Shown: positions 45,905-58,259 of the stretch, piece by piece | Numbering within the stretch: the first letter of the stretch is position 1 | How the letters are laid out: each line of letters starts with the position of its first letter | The notes under the pieces: generated by a model | Seen by the model: only the letters and a program-made list of their open reading frames with translations | Told to the model about the DNA's origin: nothing | The model's database searches: none | Source: Cyathus striatus | Lineage: Eukaryota; Basidiomycota; Agaricomycetes; Agaricales; Nidulariaceae | Reading direction: 5' to 3' | Length of the DNA: 64,000 nucleotides | Assembly (NCBI GenBank): GCA_025738555.1 | Contig: JAOVFP010000006.1 | Span: forward strand, 682,001-746,000 | Made by a program: the position numbers and the translations under genes

Positions 45905-46494
45905 GGTCAGTAATAATTACAAAGTTTGCGCCAACGGCTCTACCATTTATATACCATCCGACACTGTCCCCAGCTACCATTGATGTCCCCCTTGGATAAG
46001 GTAGCAAGCAGCACTAATGAGGCCGCATCCGCACTTCGCTGTCTAGAAGAAGGCTCGTATGCACTCCGGCAAATTAAGTATGAGAAAAATGGGATTTGTA
46101 CAATGTCACTGACGAAATGAAGTCATCATTCTGTCCACGTAGTGACGATCCGACTTTTCTTGGGACCTACAGGACGATAAGCGATTCACATGTCGCCGGC
46201 TGGTTGTGATGCTGCTGTGTAAATTCAGATTTTTGCTACACGTGGCAAGAGAGCACGGAGCGATCCCAACATATATCCCGAAAAGGCAATCTTCTAAAAG
46301 ATCATACAAGAGGCGAGGTTTTCCCATGACATGTCAGCGGATTAAAGATAACATGCGCTTGAGGACCTATAGGGACACACATTGGGGAATCTAAATCCAC
46401 TAATCTTAATTGGAGAGTTTGCACTGTGACTGAACATGAACACAATTGTAGGGTGCGAGCTGGGCTAACTAACAAAGTTAAGCCGCGAAGCCTG
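45905..46494. other. Intergenic, nothing recognised
   Basis: Promoter side of the PX-chitinase gene; no other gene supported. Confidence 0.4.
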
Positions 46495-47136
46495 TCAGTT
46501 GGTATCTAGACCCCAAAATATCCGCGGGCACCATGATATATACGTCCTGGAGTTTGCGAGAGAATAGTTAAAATGGTTAAGATTTCCGACATAAGTACTC
46601 TTGCTGTATATACCATATGGACGGTGACCGCGCTGCATCACCAGATCTTGTAGAGGATAGAGGATAGGAGTCCTGAAGCCTGAAATGTACAGTGTCGAGG
46701 AACCTTTACCTGGGGCGTGCCAAATAATCGGGAGTCGGGTGATGCCGACGACCGCCACCCGCAGTAGAGCGGAAGAGATTTCCACTAACAGAATAACATG
46801 GAAGGTCCTGTGTTCAAAGATGGATAACTGTTGTTCAGGTGTGGCCTTTATAAAACATCGGATAGTGCAGATGATGTACACCGTGATCCATATTAGCGCC
46901 AGTTTTATGATCAGACGTGATGGCTCTACAAACGCCCGGAGCCCAAGACAGTCACCACTTCCAACCCAGCAAGAAGCACCCCATTTTACAGCGTGAAGCC
47001 ATGATCCTACAAATGAGGTTCGATGCCAGAGTACGGGATAAGGAGCATGACAAACATATTGACCATCTAGGCCCACACTATACGTAGCATTTTGCCTTCT
47101 TGTTACTACTTCTATGAAAGTAATCTTGTAATCCAC
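46495..47136 (-). CDS. Uncharacterised 213-codon ORF with hydrophobic segments
   Basis: An uninterrupted frame of 213 codons with hydrophobic stretches (LALIWITVYIICTI, FHVILLVEISSALLRVAVVG). No domain, signal peptide or splice structure recognised, and it is longer than most chance frames here. It may be an orphan gene, a gene remnant or chance. Confidence 0.25.
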   Translation of the reverse strand: MDYKITFIEVVTRRQNATYSVGLDGQYVCHAPYPVLWHRTSFVGSWLHAVKWGASCWVGSGDCLGLRAFVEPSRLIIKLALIWITVYIICTIRCFIKATPEQQLSIFEHRTFHVILLVEISSALLRVAVVGITRLPIIWHAPGKGSSTLYISGFRTPILYPLQDLVMQRGHRPYGIYSKSTYVGNLNHFNYSLANSRTYISWCPRIFWGLDTN

Positions 47137-47814
47137 GCCTATACTTATACTTATCTTCGTCCATAGCCGCGGCTATCCATAGTAATATAACACAGGTACC
47201 GGTGTAACCAGAAAGCGAGGATCAGCCAGCAGATGCATGAGCCCTATTGGAGTGTAAGTGCACTACTGTAGAATTCTAGAAGATGGCGGGAGGTTATTCG
47301 CCAGTCCGCGCCCGAGAACACCCCTTGTGAGTTGAAGGCTCGAGCTGTAGGTGACTTCAGCCGGAGCAAGGCAAGTATGTGCCCTCGATCCATATCCACC
47401 GGGACAACTAGAACGTTGGCATACCCGCTTTAACCCGCCAGTTATAGGTCATTTGGCTGTCACCGGCATTCGACGATGCACCCGCTCATACATAGCTCCT
47501 CAGACCGCGGGACTGACCAAGATAGGGGATGCTTGGAAGTATATACATCGAGAGGGAAGATAGACGGAACCTAAGGTTCGAGAATCATAGTTGATCGCCT
47601 TAAAAGGAGTTATGCAATCTGACGAAAGGCCGTTGGCTTCTATGCACCGATGAACACTTGACTTAGGTCGAGGGTTTCGTTCGATATGTGGAAAATCAGT
47701 ATCGGCCTGTAATATAGTAAGAGGGAAATAAGTAGAAATTCGTAAGCTGTACTTGCGAGAGATGCACCAAAGGCTCACCGAATACTTCACGGGAAGGTTA
47801 TGATTCATTATGGC
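47137..47814. other. Intergenic, nothing recognised
   Basis: Single-copy sequence up to the inner breakpoint of the right duplication arm. Confidence 0.4.
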
Positions 47815-49029
47815 GGCAGCGCAACGCGTCCCGTCCCAGTTGGTCACAGGGTCGATATACGGAGTCCACTCCCTGCGCTAAGCATCTAGCTCTTCCTCTA
47901 GCTTTCGTTCGCATTCCATGGATATTATTAGCAATGCCAGTCCGATAAGTGCTATAGGTGTCGAGGTTGTATCTGCCACACCATGTTACTGGCTCGGGAA
48001 ATGATGCAAAGAGAGAACGATTCGCAAGCTGCGTGGTTTACGACAAAGGATGGTGCAAACTGCAAGCATCAAGGCTCTAGTCAAGCTCCAGTAGCGATTG
48101 GACTGCGAGAACGAAGTGGGGATCAATCTTAGCAGGAAATCTAGCATTATAAAGGTTTCAATGTTAGTGAATTTCGAGTGATTGGTACCGGAAACCTACA
48201 TTCTCCAAACTTTCATGGCATGAAGCAAAATGTTGTACGAATGAGGGGTTAATGATTGGGAAATGAAATAATTCAGCACTTTGTCCGTTGGCTCACGTGA
48301 AATTACAAGCGTGCGCAATTCTACAAAAGGAAATCCGGTGTTATTATTAGATGCCTAAGGCCTAATTCAAAATATTTATCCTTGTTTGTTATCCTCGTTT
48401 CCAATTTCCAGCCCCGCGAACCCTCGCAAACTCCGCCGCTGGCTGTCGGAGCAGACCCCAACCGCCGAAGGCGTCCATTTTGATTCCATCCTCTGTTTCT
48501 CAGTATACAATGGAGGATCCATTTTATTTTATCGATATATTGTCTCTGAATCAGTAATCTTACTTTATAGCTGTAATTGGAGGAATTAACGGCACTTGCT
48601 TCGAACTGACCATCTAATTAGTAAATATATTTTGATTGTTTTTTTTGTTATGCTTATACAGCAATCACTTTGGAGCTTGCGGAGGGCAGTGAGGGCAAAT
48701 TATTTAGGTGACTAAGGTCCCGAGAAGGTATGCAACATTTGTCTCCAACACGAGGACAAACATCAGCCGAATAAAGCGTCTCTGTTTGGCAGGAGAAAAC
48801 TGGGGGGAAAACGAAGAAAACCACCGCAATATTCCACAATCACTTCTGCCCCTTTACATCCATGCCGGTAGCTAGTTCAGATCAATACTAATTAAAGTTT
48901 ACGAACTCTCTTTGAAACAGTCTAGAAAATAAATCATAGCATTTGTAAAATAAAAAGCAAAAACAAAAACAAAAACAAATTAAAATATCCTTTATGTGAA
49001 GTACATGGGAACTACCTGTGCTATAAAAT

Positions 49030-50363
49030 TTAAGAAGGAAGAGTAGAGATGTCTAGCGTCTCTATCCTGCGTGCATAGACAATATGATAAGCACCGACAA
49101 GTCCTCTCACGGTCAACAGCTCCCTCGTCAGATTCTCGATGATACTCTCCACCTCCGCCTGGGCCAATCCAGCGTCGATTAGCATTGGCGTCACCGAACT
49201 TGCATACCGTACCACCGCCGCTCGATAGGCATGTCCCACCCGCCTTAGAGATTCACTAGAGCACCAGGGGCCGATAGGGACGTAGCAGACTTGGGACGTG
49301 ATGCTATGGAAGAGATGGGAGTCTGCCAACATGCCAGGTACGTCGCCTGCTACTGGATAAATTCCTAGGTCTCTGGCGGCGTCGTCCACAACTTCAAAAA
49401 AGTGATTTAATGCTGGCGCATGGTCCATAGCCATCAGTGGATCGACACCGAACCTAGGATGGAAGCAAGGGTGCCTGTCCCATTCCACTGAGACGAAGAG
49501 GCCGCCCGGACGAAGGACTCGAGCGACCTCCATCAATGTGGCCGGATAATCCCTGATCTGTTGACGATTCATGCTATCCATTAACCGTATACGACTCCGA
49601 GGAAATTGAGAATACGCACCGCCATCGACACGCTGCGTGCATGGATAAAATCTATGGATCCATCCTCCCAACGGAGGCCGTTGTTCACATCGTGGATCTC
49701 GAACCGCACATTGGGCAGCGGATATCTAGTGGCGATTGGAACTACGTATAAAGGGTGGTTGTCAGGACTACATACGATAGATGGTGCTAGGTGAGTCAAT
49801 TACCTATGTCTATCCCTCTAAATAGGACGTTCGGAAACAGTCCTGCCATCTCCATGACCCTACCATCATTAGCACGTTAGAAGATAATCGATTACCCCAA
49901 GCTTCTTTTAGCACACGAAGTTACTCACCACTTTCCTGTGCCTGTGCCCAAATCAAGCACAATCTTGTGTCTCCGGCCATTGTTTTGGCTTAAAACCTCG
50001 GGAACTGGCCCAATGTAACACGCTCCAATCAACCTCTTCAGGATGTTATGCATAACATTCATCCTCTGGCCGATGTTGACTTGTCAGTACTCCCTAAAAT
50101 CAAATGCTCGTGCCGTGAATACATACCTCTTGCTCTGGAGTGTCCACGGGAAGAGGGTACAGAGAATCTGGGTTGGAACGGAACAACCGACCATCTCGTT
50201 CGTCGAAATGACTTGCAAAGGAGTCGTCGGTCAATTCCAAGAGGCCTGCAGCATCCGGGGATTCCAAGTCGAGGCCGTCGTCGCCTTCACCTCCCTCTGC
50301 CACCACCTCTTCCTCGACATTTGTATCAAGATGATCTTCGAGGGGTGTATTGTAGTTTGACAT
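49030..50363 (-). CDS. Class I SAM-dependent methyltransferase (intact copy)
   Basis: Start ATG at 50363 (MSNYNTPLEDHLD). Five exons read through to the stop at 49030; introns begin gtatgt, gtgagt, gtaatt and gtgcgt. An acidic N-terminus (EEEVVAEGGEGDDGLDLESP) precedes the Rossmann fold: motif I VLDLGTGTGKWVMEMA, then FRGIDIVPIATRYPLPNVRF, EIHDVNNGLRW, DFIHARSVSMAIRDYP, EVARVLRPGGLFVSVEWDRH and the C-terminal LTVRGLVGAYHIVYARR. Methyl acceptor unknown. The type is common in Agaricomycetes and is related to TAM/LaeA-like methyltransferases. Divergent to the polymerase gene. The left-arm copy is frameshifted. Confidence 0.85.
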
Positions 50364-51267
50364 TTGGAGTTTACTTGCGGTTGTTGGACCTTGGGGGTGC
50401 GAGCAGGTTTTTATAGGGGAAGCATTGTTTGTCCATACAGCATTTTCTAACACGAACAGTACAGATCAATAGGATGCTCGCGGGCTTTACTGTCTCGTAG
50501 AGCCCTTGCTGATTATGGGCGAAAGGCTATTTCAACGTGTATCTCATTCCTATGGGGCTCAACAATTCCGCGAAGGACAAGCGCAGGTATTCTCCGTTAC
50601 GCGCAGCCACTGAATCTATAGCTCATAATGGGAACTGCATCTGCATGTAACGGTCAGGTTTTGTAGACCCCGACCTGGTTTGAAGGTCCGCAAACATATG
50701 TATGTTCTCGGAGAACCAACGGAAGACACGAGCCATCAGCTGGAACGTTCGGAAGAAGGGTATCCCAGTTTGTGATTCCCTGACCCAAAACTTGATGGCG
50801 CGTACACACCGAATCATCAAGAGAGCGCAAGATAAAAACATATCACTATCATTGTTGTCAGCGCTTGGCTAAATATGTAAATTACTTTTTAAGACTCACC
50901 GACTTGAACTTCAACGAGTCCCGTATCACATTCCGTACCAATTGTGAGCAGCCAGCATTGCCACTTAAAGCATTTCATTTTGGTAGGCTTAATAGCTTCT
51001 TGCTTTAACATCGACGAGTCACAGAGGTAAGTACCGTGCTGTCGGTTTTGCACGCCCATAAATTATAATTAACCCACAAGCTCCTGTGTACTAATCTAGA
51101 GTCTAGACCAAGATTGGGGTACGTGTGACTTTTATTTATTATCACGTGACTACGCATATTCAAAGTGCGCACCCGATTCACTTTAAGTTTGACTCACCAC
51201 ATACCCGCGAAACCTTTATATAGTCGCATCTTTATTACCTTTCATCAACATCTGCAGTGCTATTACT
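50364..51267. promoter_or_regulatory. Divergent spacer with E-box TCACGTGA
   Basis: TCACGTGA at 51142-51149 is conserved in the left arm (1229-1236). A minus-strand 72-codon frame at 50623-50841 (FRTFQLMARVFRWFSE) is open here but broken in the left arm, so it is not called a gene. Confidence 0.4.
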
Positions 51268-54200
51268 ATGGACATTGATATTGATGAATTCTTCTCCGAA
51301 TTAGACAGGCGCATGAACATGCCAGAAGAAGGTTCGCGGGAATACCTTCAACGGCTTGCTTCGTATGCTAAGAGGTCAGATTCAACATATGTTCATGCCC
51401 GCGCGCCAGGCAATACTCATTATTGTTAGAGAAACAAGAAGCAGTATCTCAAGATTTAATGGCGAACTAGGCGATGTGATTGGTGAGCTCAGATTTTCAG
51501 GTAACGTCGGTGTTCAATTCAAGGCAATCCACGCGCAGAACGCACAGCAGGAGAAAGAGTGAACGCAAACTCCACGTGCAAACCACGAGATAGGAAATCC
51601 GAATATATTCGATCTGATAGCAGAAATATTGTAAAGAGGCAAACTACACCCCAACCTGCTCCCATTGCGAAACGTCGAAAAACATCCGTTCTTCAAGTTG
51701 ACCGTAGTGATCACTCGGATGATAGTGCATGTATACAGCCTCCAAACTTGGTCTCGAAAATTCTTCCAGTTAGTACTCGAAGCATACAATTACATTCTCC
51801 CATTCTCAATTTTTACGTTCATCTCCGTGATTAGCTGTCGTCATCGCCTTTGAATCCCAACACAGACTCAGCTGATTGTTCGCAACCTGACCCTAGTATT
51901 ATGTACAATGAAAACTCCAATTCATTTCAGAATGCCGCTAACGCTTTGTCATATAGATTTGCTGCGACACTTCGAGAACGCGGGGACTTATTTTCAGAAC
52001 AAGCTGATGTTCACGATACTATCATGAACAGTAGCCCGGAGCCTGTGAGAGAATTTGATTCAAACAATTCTAAGAAAGCGGGACACTCATATCCGCAGGT
52101 CAAGCAGGCTGATTCCCGGATACGCAGCCCGAGCCTAGCTCCAGTTGAGACCCCCGAGCAACTAAGCCCGTAAGCGGTTCTTAACACCTCATCATGTATT
52201 TTCTCAATTATCCGCAGGATAACATCCTTCCAAACGACTTCAAATATCTCTGTGAAGGATGTTTTGCCGAAGAAACCTGTTGTCGCTAAACCGGCAGCCA
52301 TTGATCTTCTTCCGTTGGATGACCCCAAGACGAAACATACTGTGAGATCGAAAGGCAGAGTGAAGTCTGGTATTAATGATCCTCCATCGTCCCCTATTGA
52401 AGATCCGAGCTCCTCCTCAATTCCCCTTAAGTCAGAACCTAGTTTGTACCTTCAGTTACGAGAAAAAATTGCTCACTATGAAAGCATGAAGAAACAAGCC
52501 AAACTTCTGAAGCGAGGAGGTACAGAAATTTCTGAACAGGGAGTTAAAGATGGCAATCCAATGGCTCAAATAAAGGCATCAGATAAGATTCGCGAAGCCT
52601 CTTCATCAACTTCAGACAATCCCGCGCGAAAGCGGAGGAAGTTAGATACAGCCGTCTCTAAGTCATGTACAGAGAAGCTGACAACAAAGGATCCCGCAAA
52701 GGGGAATGCAAAAGGCAAGGGAAAGGAGAAAGATAATTCTAAAAAGCTTCCACATGAGTACGCCCAGTTTCTAGTGGACAGAGCTAAGGAAGGGCCATTA
52801 GGGAAAAAACGGCCTCAATTTCTCGAGGGTAAAACTATTTTCTACACTGGTGGAGATTTTCGCCAGGCTAGCGCTACTACCCGAGCACGAATGGAGCTTG
52901 TAAGCTAAACATGTTTTCCATAGCGAAACTCCTCACACCTTTCATGCGTGTAGATTATTAAACATGGTGGAACACTCGCTCCGAAATTTGATCCTTCGAC
53001 CGTTACTCATGTCATTGCGTGCTGCACTCTAGGAACGGCAGTAGATGCTATGGGACTAAAGAGTTGGAGAGAGATTCCCGACCATATTCCAACCGTAAAT
53101 TAGAACTGGGTAGCTGATAGCCTCTGTATTAAAGAGATGACAAAGGAAGAGTTTGACGAACATCAAATATTTCAGTACGCAGCATTCGTCGAACGAATTG
53201 ATGCTGGCGTCAAAAAATATCCGCGCCGAACTCGGAACAATCATTCTAATCTAGAGGAAGGTACGTCTAACCGGAAGGAGAAAAACATCGAAACACCTCA
53301 GACAGGGTACGTCGACAGCGCCTAAAACTTAATTTAAGCGTGACCTAAGACTGTATGTATATGCAGCTCCCTGCCCGCTCACGCAGCTCCAGCATGCGAC
53401 GCTGCAGGTCCTCGGAGAAGTCCCGCTTGTACCCCTCCCTCTCCTACACCTCTGAATCATCGAGGTTCTGGCGAGGTTGAGCTTCAACCTTCTTCGCCAG
53501 TTTCAAGTGTTTGCCCACTCCCAGTGACCGATAAAGATGATCCTCTTGCCGAATACTATCCACAAGCCTTGGCCGAACACGATGCTCAGGTAAATTCGTA
53601 GCTCCACACTGCATCCCTTGTTACTATTGGTGATGACGATGCATTAGTTTGGTCGTCCCGGAGAAGAGGAATCAGATAATGACGACGATGATGACGATAA
53701 CACAACGCCTGTCATTAATCCAACTCCAAAAAGAGTAAGTTAGGTTAATGAAATCCTCTCCGAACGTGCATTTTACAGCATTATCATTATCTAGGGCTGG
53801 ACCTGTGATCAAAAGAGTGTGCGGGTTAAAAATTGTCCTAATCAGGACGTGATTGACAAAGTAAGATGTTCGCGGCTAAAGCGTAGCAGCTATTTATCTC
53901 TGTCTGATAGCTCGAAGAGCTTAAAATCTTGCATGATGCGAAGCCAGGACAAGATGAGAAGTGGCGTGTTTTTACTTACAGTAAATGTAACCATGCCTTT
54001 CCCCCTTTTATTCCGTGTGATAAACAATCCCTTAGGCATACCCGCTTTACGAAGTTATCCCAAACGCATCAAGTCCTTCAGTGAAGCGCGCAGTATTCGA
54101 GGTGTGGGTGATAAGACCGCTCGGAAGGTTTGTGTATGCATTGAACAAAGGGATACAGCTACTAACGAGTGTTTAGATCATGGAAATCATAAAGACAGGT

Positions 54201-55445
54201 AATCTATCTCGGATAGATTACGAAAAGACCGAAGATGTTCAGGTGACTCGCTTATTTACGCGGATTTATGGCGTTGGTTAGCATAACCTCTACCTATGCA
54301 CCTCTTTTTTGCTAACGCTACGAGGTCCTTAGGTCAGCCCACTGCTTATAAGTGGTATGCTGCCGGATGTCGCACCCTTGATGACCTAAAAGCAGGCAAA
54401 TGTGGTGTGAAGTTGACCCCAGCTCAGGAAATTGGGTTAAGATTCTACGACGGTAATGCAATATGGAAACCACGAAATCAGCATAGCTGACAGCCGGAAT
54501 GTAGATATCAACGACCGAATGCCTCGGACGGAAGCCAAGGCCATATTTGACCTCATCAAACCTATAGGTTTGAGCCTATTGCTAGCACTGAAAACTATGT
54601 ATTTGATTATTCTATTTTTAGCTCTTTCCATCGACTCGAAGCTGTTTATCGAAATAATGGGAAGTTACAGACGGTACAGTTTTTTCAACCCACGTCGTAT
54701 ATTCTTAAATATTAAGACTTTATATGCGTTTTAGGGGAAAGGCCGATTGCGGTGACATTGATATCCTGATCACCCGAAAGCCAGAAGGTAATACGACACA
54801 TGCAGGTGGGTTCTAGAGTTATACAGCTATTATTAGTACCGACACAAGATAATCAGGGGTTCTTTCACGTCTCCTTCAGAAACTGCACAAAGTCGGAATT
54901 CTTACGGAGGACCTTGCCCTTCCCGAACATTCGGACGATTTGGAGGCTATATACCGTGGTCTATGCCATCTTCCGACATCAGGATCAAGGCGTCGACGAA
55001 TAGATTTCCTGACAGTTCCGTGGGAATACCGAGGTGCTGCATTACTGTACTATACTGTAAGCTTTGTCCACAAGTTTCATCTATTCTTATCTTGAGGCTT
55101 AACGCTTCTTAGGGTGACGATATTGTGAGTTTGAATCTATACTGCAAGGAATATCTTAATTTTTCTGAAATTGTTATAGTTTAACCGTGCTATTCGATTG
55201 AAGGCAAATGCATTAGGCTACTCGTTAAATCAACGAGGGCTATTTTCAAAAGTTATGCGGGATCCGCGAGATAAACGAGTCAAGTTGAACAAAGGTATGA
55301 GAAAAACAAGCCTTCTTTTCAACTTCTTTTTAAATGATATCTAACGAGTAAAATAGGGGTACTTCTTGCCTCTGAGACTGAACAAGAAATTTTCAAAATC
55401 CTTGGTGTGCCGTGGCAAGAACCTCATGAACGTGTTCGAAGGTAA
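51268..55445 (+). CDS. POLL: Family X DNA polymerase, Pol lambda-like (in-frame TAG in BRCT)
   Basis: Nuclear repair polymerase for gap filling and end joining. Start ATG at 51268, then a long disordered N-terminus with basic patches (KKPVVAKPA, KGKGKEKDNSKK). BRCT domain: FLEGKTIFYTGGDFRQASAT, IIKHGGTLAPKFDPSTVTHV, then TAG at 53101-53103 just before NWVADSL, a site where Trp (TGG) would fit. Catalytic part: 8-kDa domain, helix-hairpin-helix SIRGVGDKTARKI and RIYGVGQPTAYKWYAAGCRT, palm GSYRRGKADCGDIDIL (two metal-binding Asp), third Asp in RRRRIDFLTVPW, and thumb YRGAALLYYTGDDIFNRAIR. The end is PWQEPHERVRR at 55445. About ten short introns. Apart from the TAG all motifs look intact, so this is either a recent null allele, a base error, or a gene read from a downstream start. 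Confidence 0.82.
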
Positions 55446-57177
55446 GACGAAGTAAATTATTGATTCCACCTCGCAACGTTATGTCGGTCGTTGAGTTAGC
55501 ATGTTATCTACAAACGGAATAATACCACTGTGATGAGTTGTTGGCGGAATGATGAAGAAATGTTAGTTTATTATGAAATTGGAACTTGATTGGAACATTG
55601 CATATCGAGCACTTCGCACTCGGCACTGTCAAAAATAGTGGCGAACTATTTTTCAAGAGTGTAATAATCAATTCTAATTTCTCAGTTATCTGTTACAGTC
55701 TGCTCTTCTCGAAGTTTCCATTTTCTACTAAATAGCGAAAGCAAATGCGCCGAGTTTCCTTTTAACGAGATCACCTTCATTGCTATGTCACTTGCCTACG
55801 CAGGCGATTTTATGCTGATGTTCTCTTGTTTTGTTATTTACTCCAATAATCCTTGCGTAAGATATATCAGAATATTTTTTCTGTGCTTGTAATTGATTAT
55901 ATTTTCCATTTTGGAGTCTGTGGTAAAATCACCTAGGCAAGGGTCTTATTGTCGCTCTTCCAACAGTGAAATATGGCAATGGCCACCATAATCCATTGTT
56001 TCAAACATATTTCCTTTTGCTGTGAGTGAATTATTCAGCCTATCCATATAAACATAATCGATAAACTTAGTATTGACGTAGCGTTCTGTAAGAAATTCTA
56101 AGTCTTCAGGACTTGAGTATGCACAGGCGCGCCCGTGGGAGATAAAAATCAGGGAGAAAATGTGCTATGTTGTAGAGCAATCGTAAAGAGACGTGTTTCA
56201 CGTAGTACGATTTCAAAAGTTCAGAGTCTAACTAAGTACTGAGAATTCTATAACGAACTAGTTACTAAGACTAGCGATCTTGTTTGTGATCAAGTATTTT
56301 CGAACTTGGCAAACGTCCTCTTAGCATTACTTACATTCAAGAGATTCTGAATCTTTAAATCTATTCGTGATATTTATTGGCTGGTAACCGATTCGAAAGG
56401 TATGAACTTGTGATACTCATCTACTTATACGCTTTCTCTGTATCACACTGATTGTCCTGGCAGCGGGAAGGAACGGACGGAATGCCTGCGTTGTAGGCCT
56501 TATTAATCGGTGTTGTTTGCGCCATCCTGCATCATCCTCCAGGAGGGTTGATAATTAGCAAGTTCTAGTTATGCGGAGACTTTCATATGTAAAGTGAAAT
56601 AGTACCATCAGCATCTACAATTTTTCGCAAGGTTTTTCGAGCAGCAACTTGAAGTTCAAAAAAGCAAAAGTACGAAGTTGCATTTAGTTACCGCGCTATG
56701 GTGTTGACAAACACTAGACAACATGAGCAAGCTCGGAGTTCTGTTTTCTCCCTCGTTTTTCCCCTCTTGTTCCCCTCAGCCACCAACACAACATTACGGT
56801 AAGTATGTCTTAGTTAAAACAACACAGAAAAATTGCTAGTCTCAACTTAATGAAATAAAGATAGTTTATAGTAAGATATTGGTAAGACGCTGACTTCACA
56901 AAAGCTGTAACTTGTTCGAAACGTGAATTCCTCCTCCTAATCCATTTTTTCTGTGTGTTGCGCCGATATTTTAGCTCTTTCAACGATAGCACAGAAATTC
57001 TTGGTTCTTACGGCGATGAATATTCTGCAAGAATCGTGGTTATCGGATGCCGACCTCTTTTCTTGCAAATACTAGGCGCACTCCTAGGTATTTAAGCAAA
57101 GACGAAGTCAACAACATACCTCACCGAGTTCATTGAACCTCTGTATTTCAAGCTTACACTCTTCGATAAATCTCACG
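55446..57177. other. Intergenic, nothing recognised
   Basis: About 1.7 kb, AT-rich, without recognised genes or repeats. The last 100 bp are presumably the promoter of the next gene. Confidence 0.4.
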
Positions 57178-57679
57178 ATGTTTAAATCCCTTACTTCTTT
57201 TACCATTGCTACTATGATACTAAATGGTGTGGCAAACGCGTCTCATGGGGACGGTAAGTTTCTACGTATACTATGCCAACTGAATTTAATTCCCAGTGAA
57301 CAATAGCGACATATTACAATACCGGCGTAGGTATCATGTATCATTTAAAGGCTCTGATACTCACATAGGTTCCATAGCTTGGAAATTGTGGTGCCCAGAG
57401 TAAGGACAGTGACTTCATTGTTGCTCTCTCCACGCAGGAGTACAACAAAGGTGCTCATTGCTGGCAACACATCAAAGTTCACTGTGAGATAGTTTTTCTT
57501 TTGAACGAACACGTATAACTTAGATATTATATTCAGACCAAGGGAAAACAATTGATGCTACTGTCGTCGATTCTTGCCCGGGATGCAGCCGATACAGCAT
57601 TGACCTCTCTCCTGCAGCATTTAAAGCTCTGGCGCCTCTTGATGCTGGGAGGATCCAAGTTGACTGGAACTATGCTTGA
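57178..57679 (+). CDS. Secreted double-psi beta-barrel (RlpA/expansin-like) protein
   Basis: Exons 57178-57253, 57307-57326 (20 nt), 57378-57483 and 57537-57679 join in frame to 114 residues plus stop. The signal peptide is MFKSLTSFTIATMILNGVANA. The mature part begins SHGDATYYNTGLGNCG, then QSKDSDFIVALSTQEYN, GAHCWQHIKVHYQGKTIDAT, VVDSCPGCSRYSIDLSPAAF and ends GRIQVDWNYA. Paired cysteines and the VVD-CPGC...DLSPAAF signature are those of barwin/RlpA-like double-psi barrels, small fungal secreted proteins thought to act at cell walls. Full length for the family. Confidence 0.87.
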
Positions 57680-58259
57680 AAAGCTTGATCATAGATGTGC
57701 ATGGAAATATCTTGATAGTTTCTAGAATGTTATAGATGTGTTACTACTATTGTAGTGTTTTCTGATATATGACTTGTCTTGATCTATACAAATCCCTTGA
57801 AATGACTTCGAAGTAAACTGTTTGCAAATCTCAAAAGTAGATCTACACCAAGTACTACGGTGAGAACAAACACCTTCATTTTATTAATGTTAGTCTTAAT
57901 TATCCATTAAGTAACTACATCTTCTCTACTGCTTTAGAACTGAAGTAACAAATGCTCATTGACTAACAAAGCTGTCCAGTCATCTTGCCAAAACTTCTTA
58001 TACATTCAGAAAGACAATAATAATAAAAGGAGAGAGAGAGCTGCAACACAGAGCAAGAATATTCAGACGAGTGATTGCGAACGAGCAGAGATTGCGCAGA
58101 GGTATGCAAAAAAAAAAGGACAGAAATGAATCCAAAGCGAGATTGTTGCAAAATGAAAATGAAATAATAAACAACAAAGAAAGCGATAAGTAAACCAAGA
58201 AACCGAGAGCAGCCTGCGTAAAGAAAAAGAAAAAAGAAGAAAAGAAGAAATCTCAAAGA
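57680..58259. other. Intergenic between convergent genes
   Basis: 3' flanks of the barrel gene and the velvet gene. Minus-strand frames at 57963-58263 are hydrophobic artefacts of purine-rich sequence. Confidence 0.5.

Larger units (their letters stand above)
47815..52504. repeat. Right arm of large inverted segmental duplication
   Basis: Partner of 1-4568. It includes 48-49 kb non-coding sequence, the intact methyltransferase, the divergent spacer and the 5' part of the polymerase gene. Beyond 52504 the partner lies outside the window. Confidence 0.93.

Noticed and set aside
46495..47136. 213-codon ORF as a membrane transporter
   Set aside because: Two or three hydrophobic stretches only, no family signature. 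Kept only as a low-confidence ORF.
53095..53106. gtaaattag at the Pol lambda TAG as a tiny intron
   Set aside because: It starts GT and ends AG but is only 9 nt, far too short to splice.
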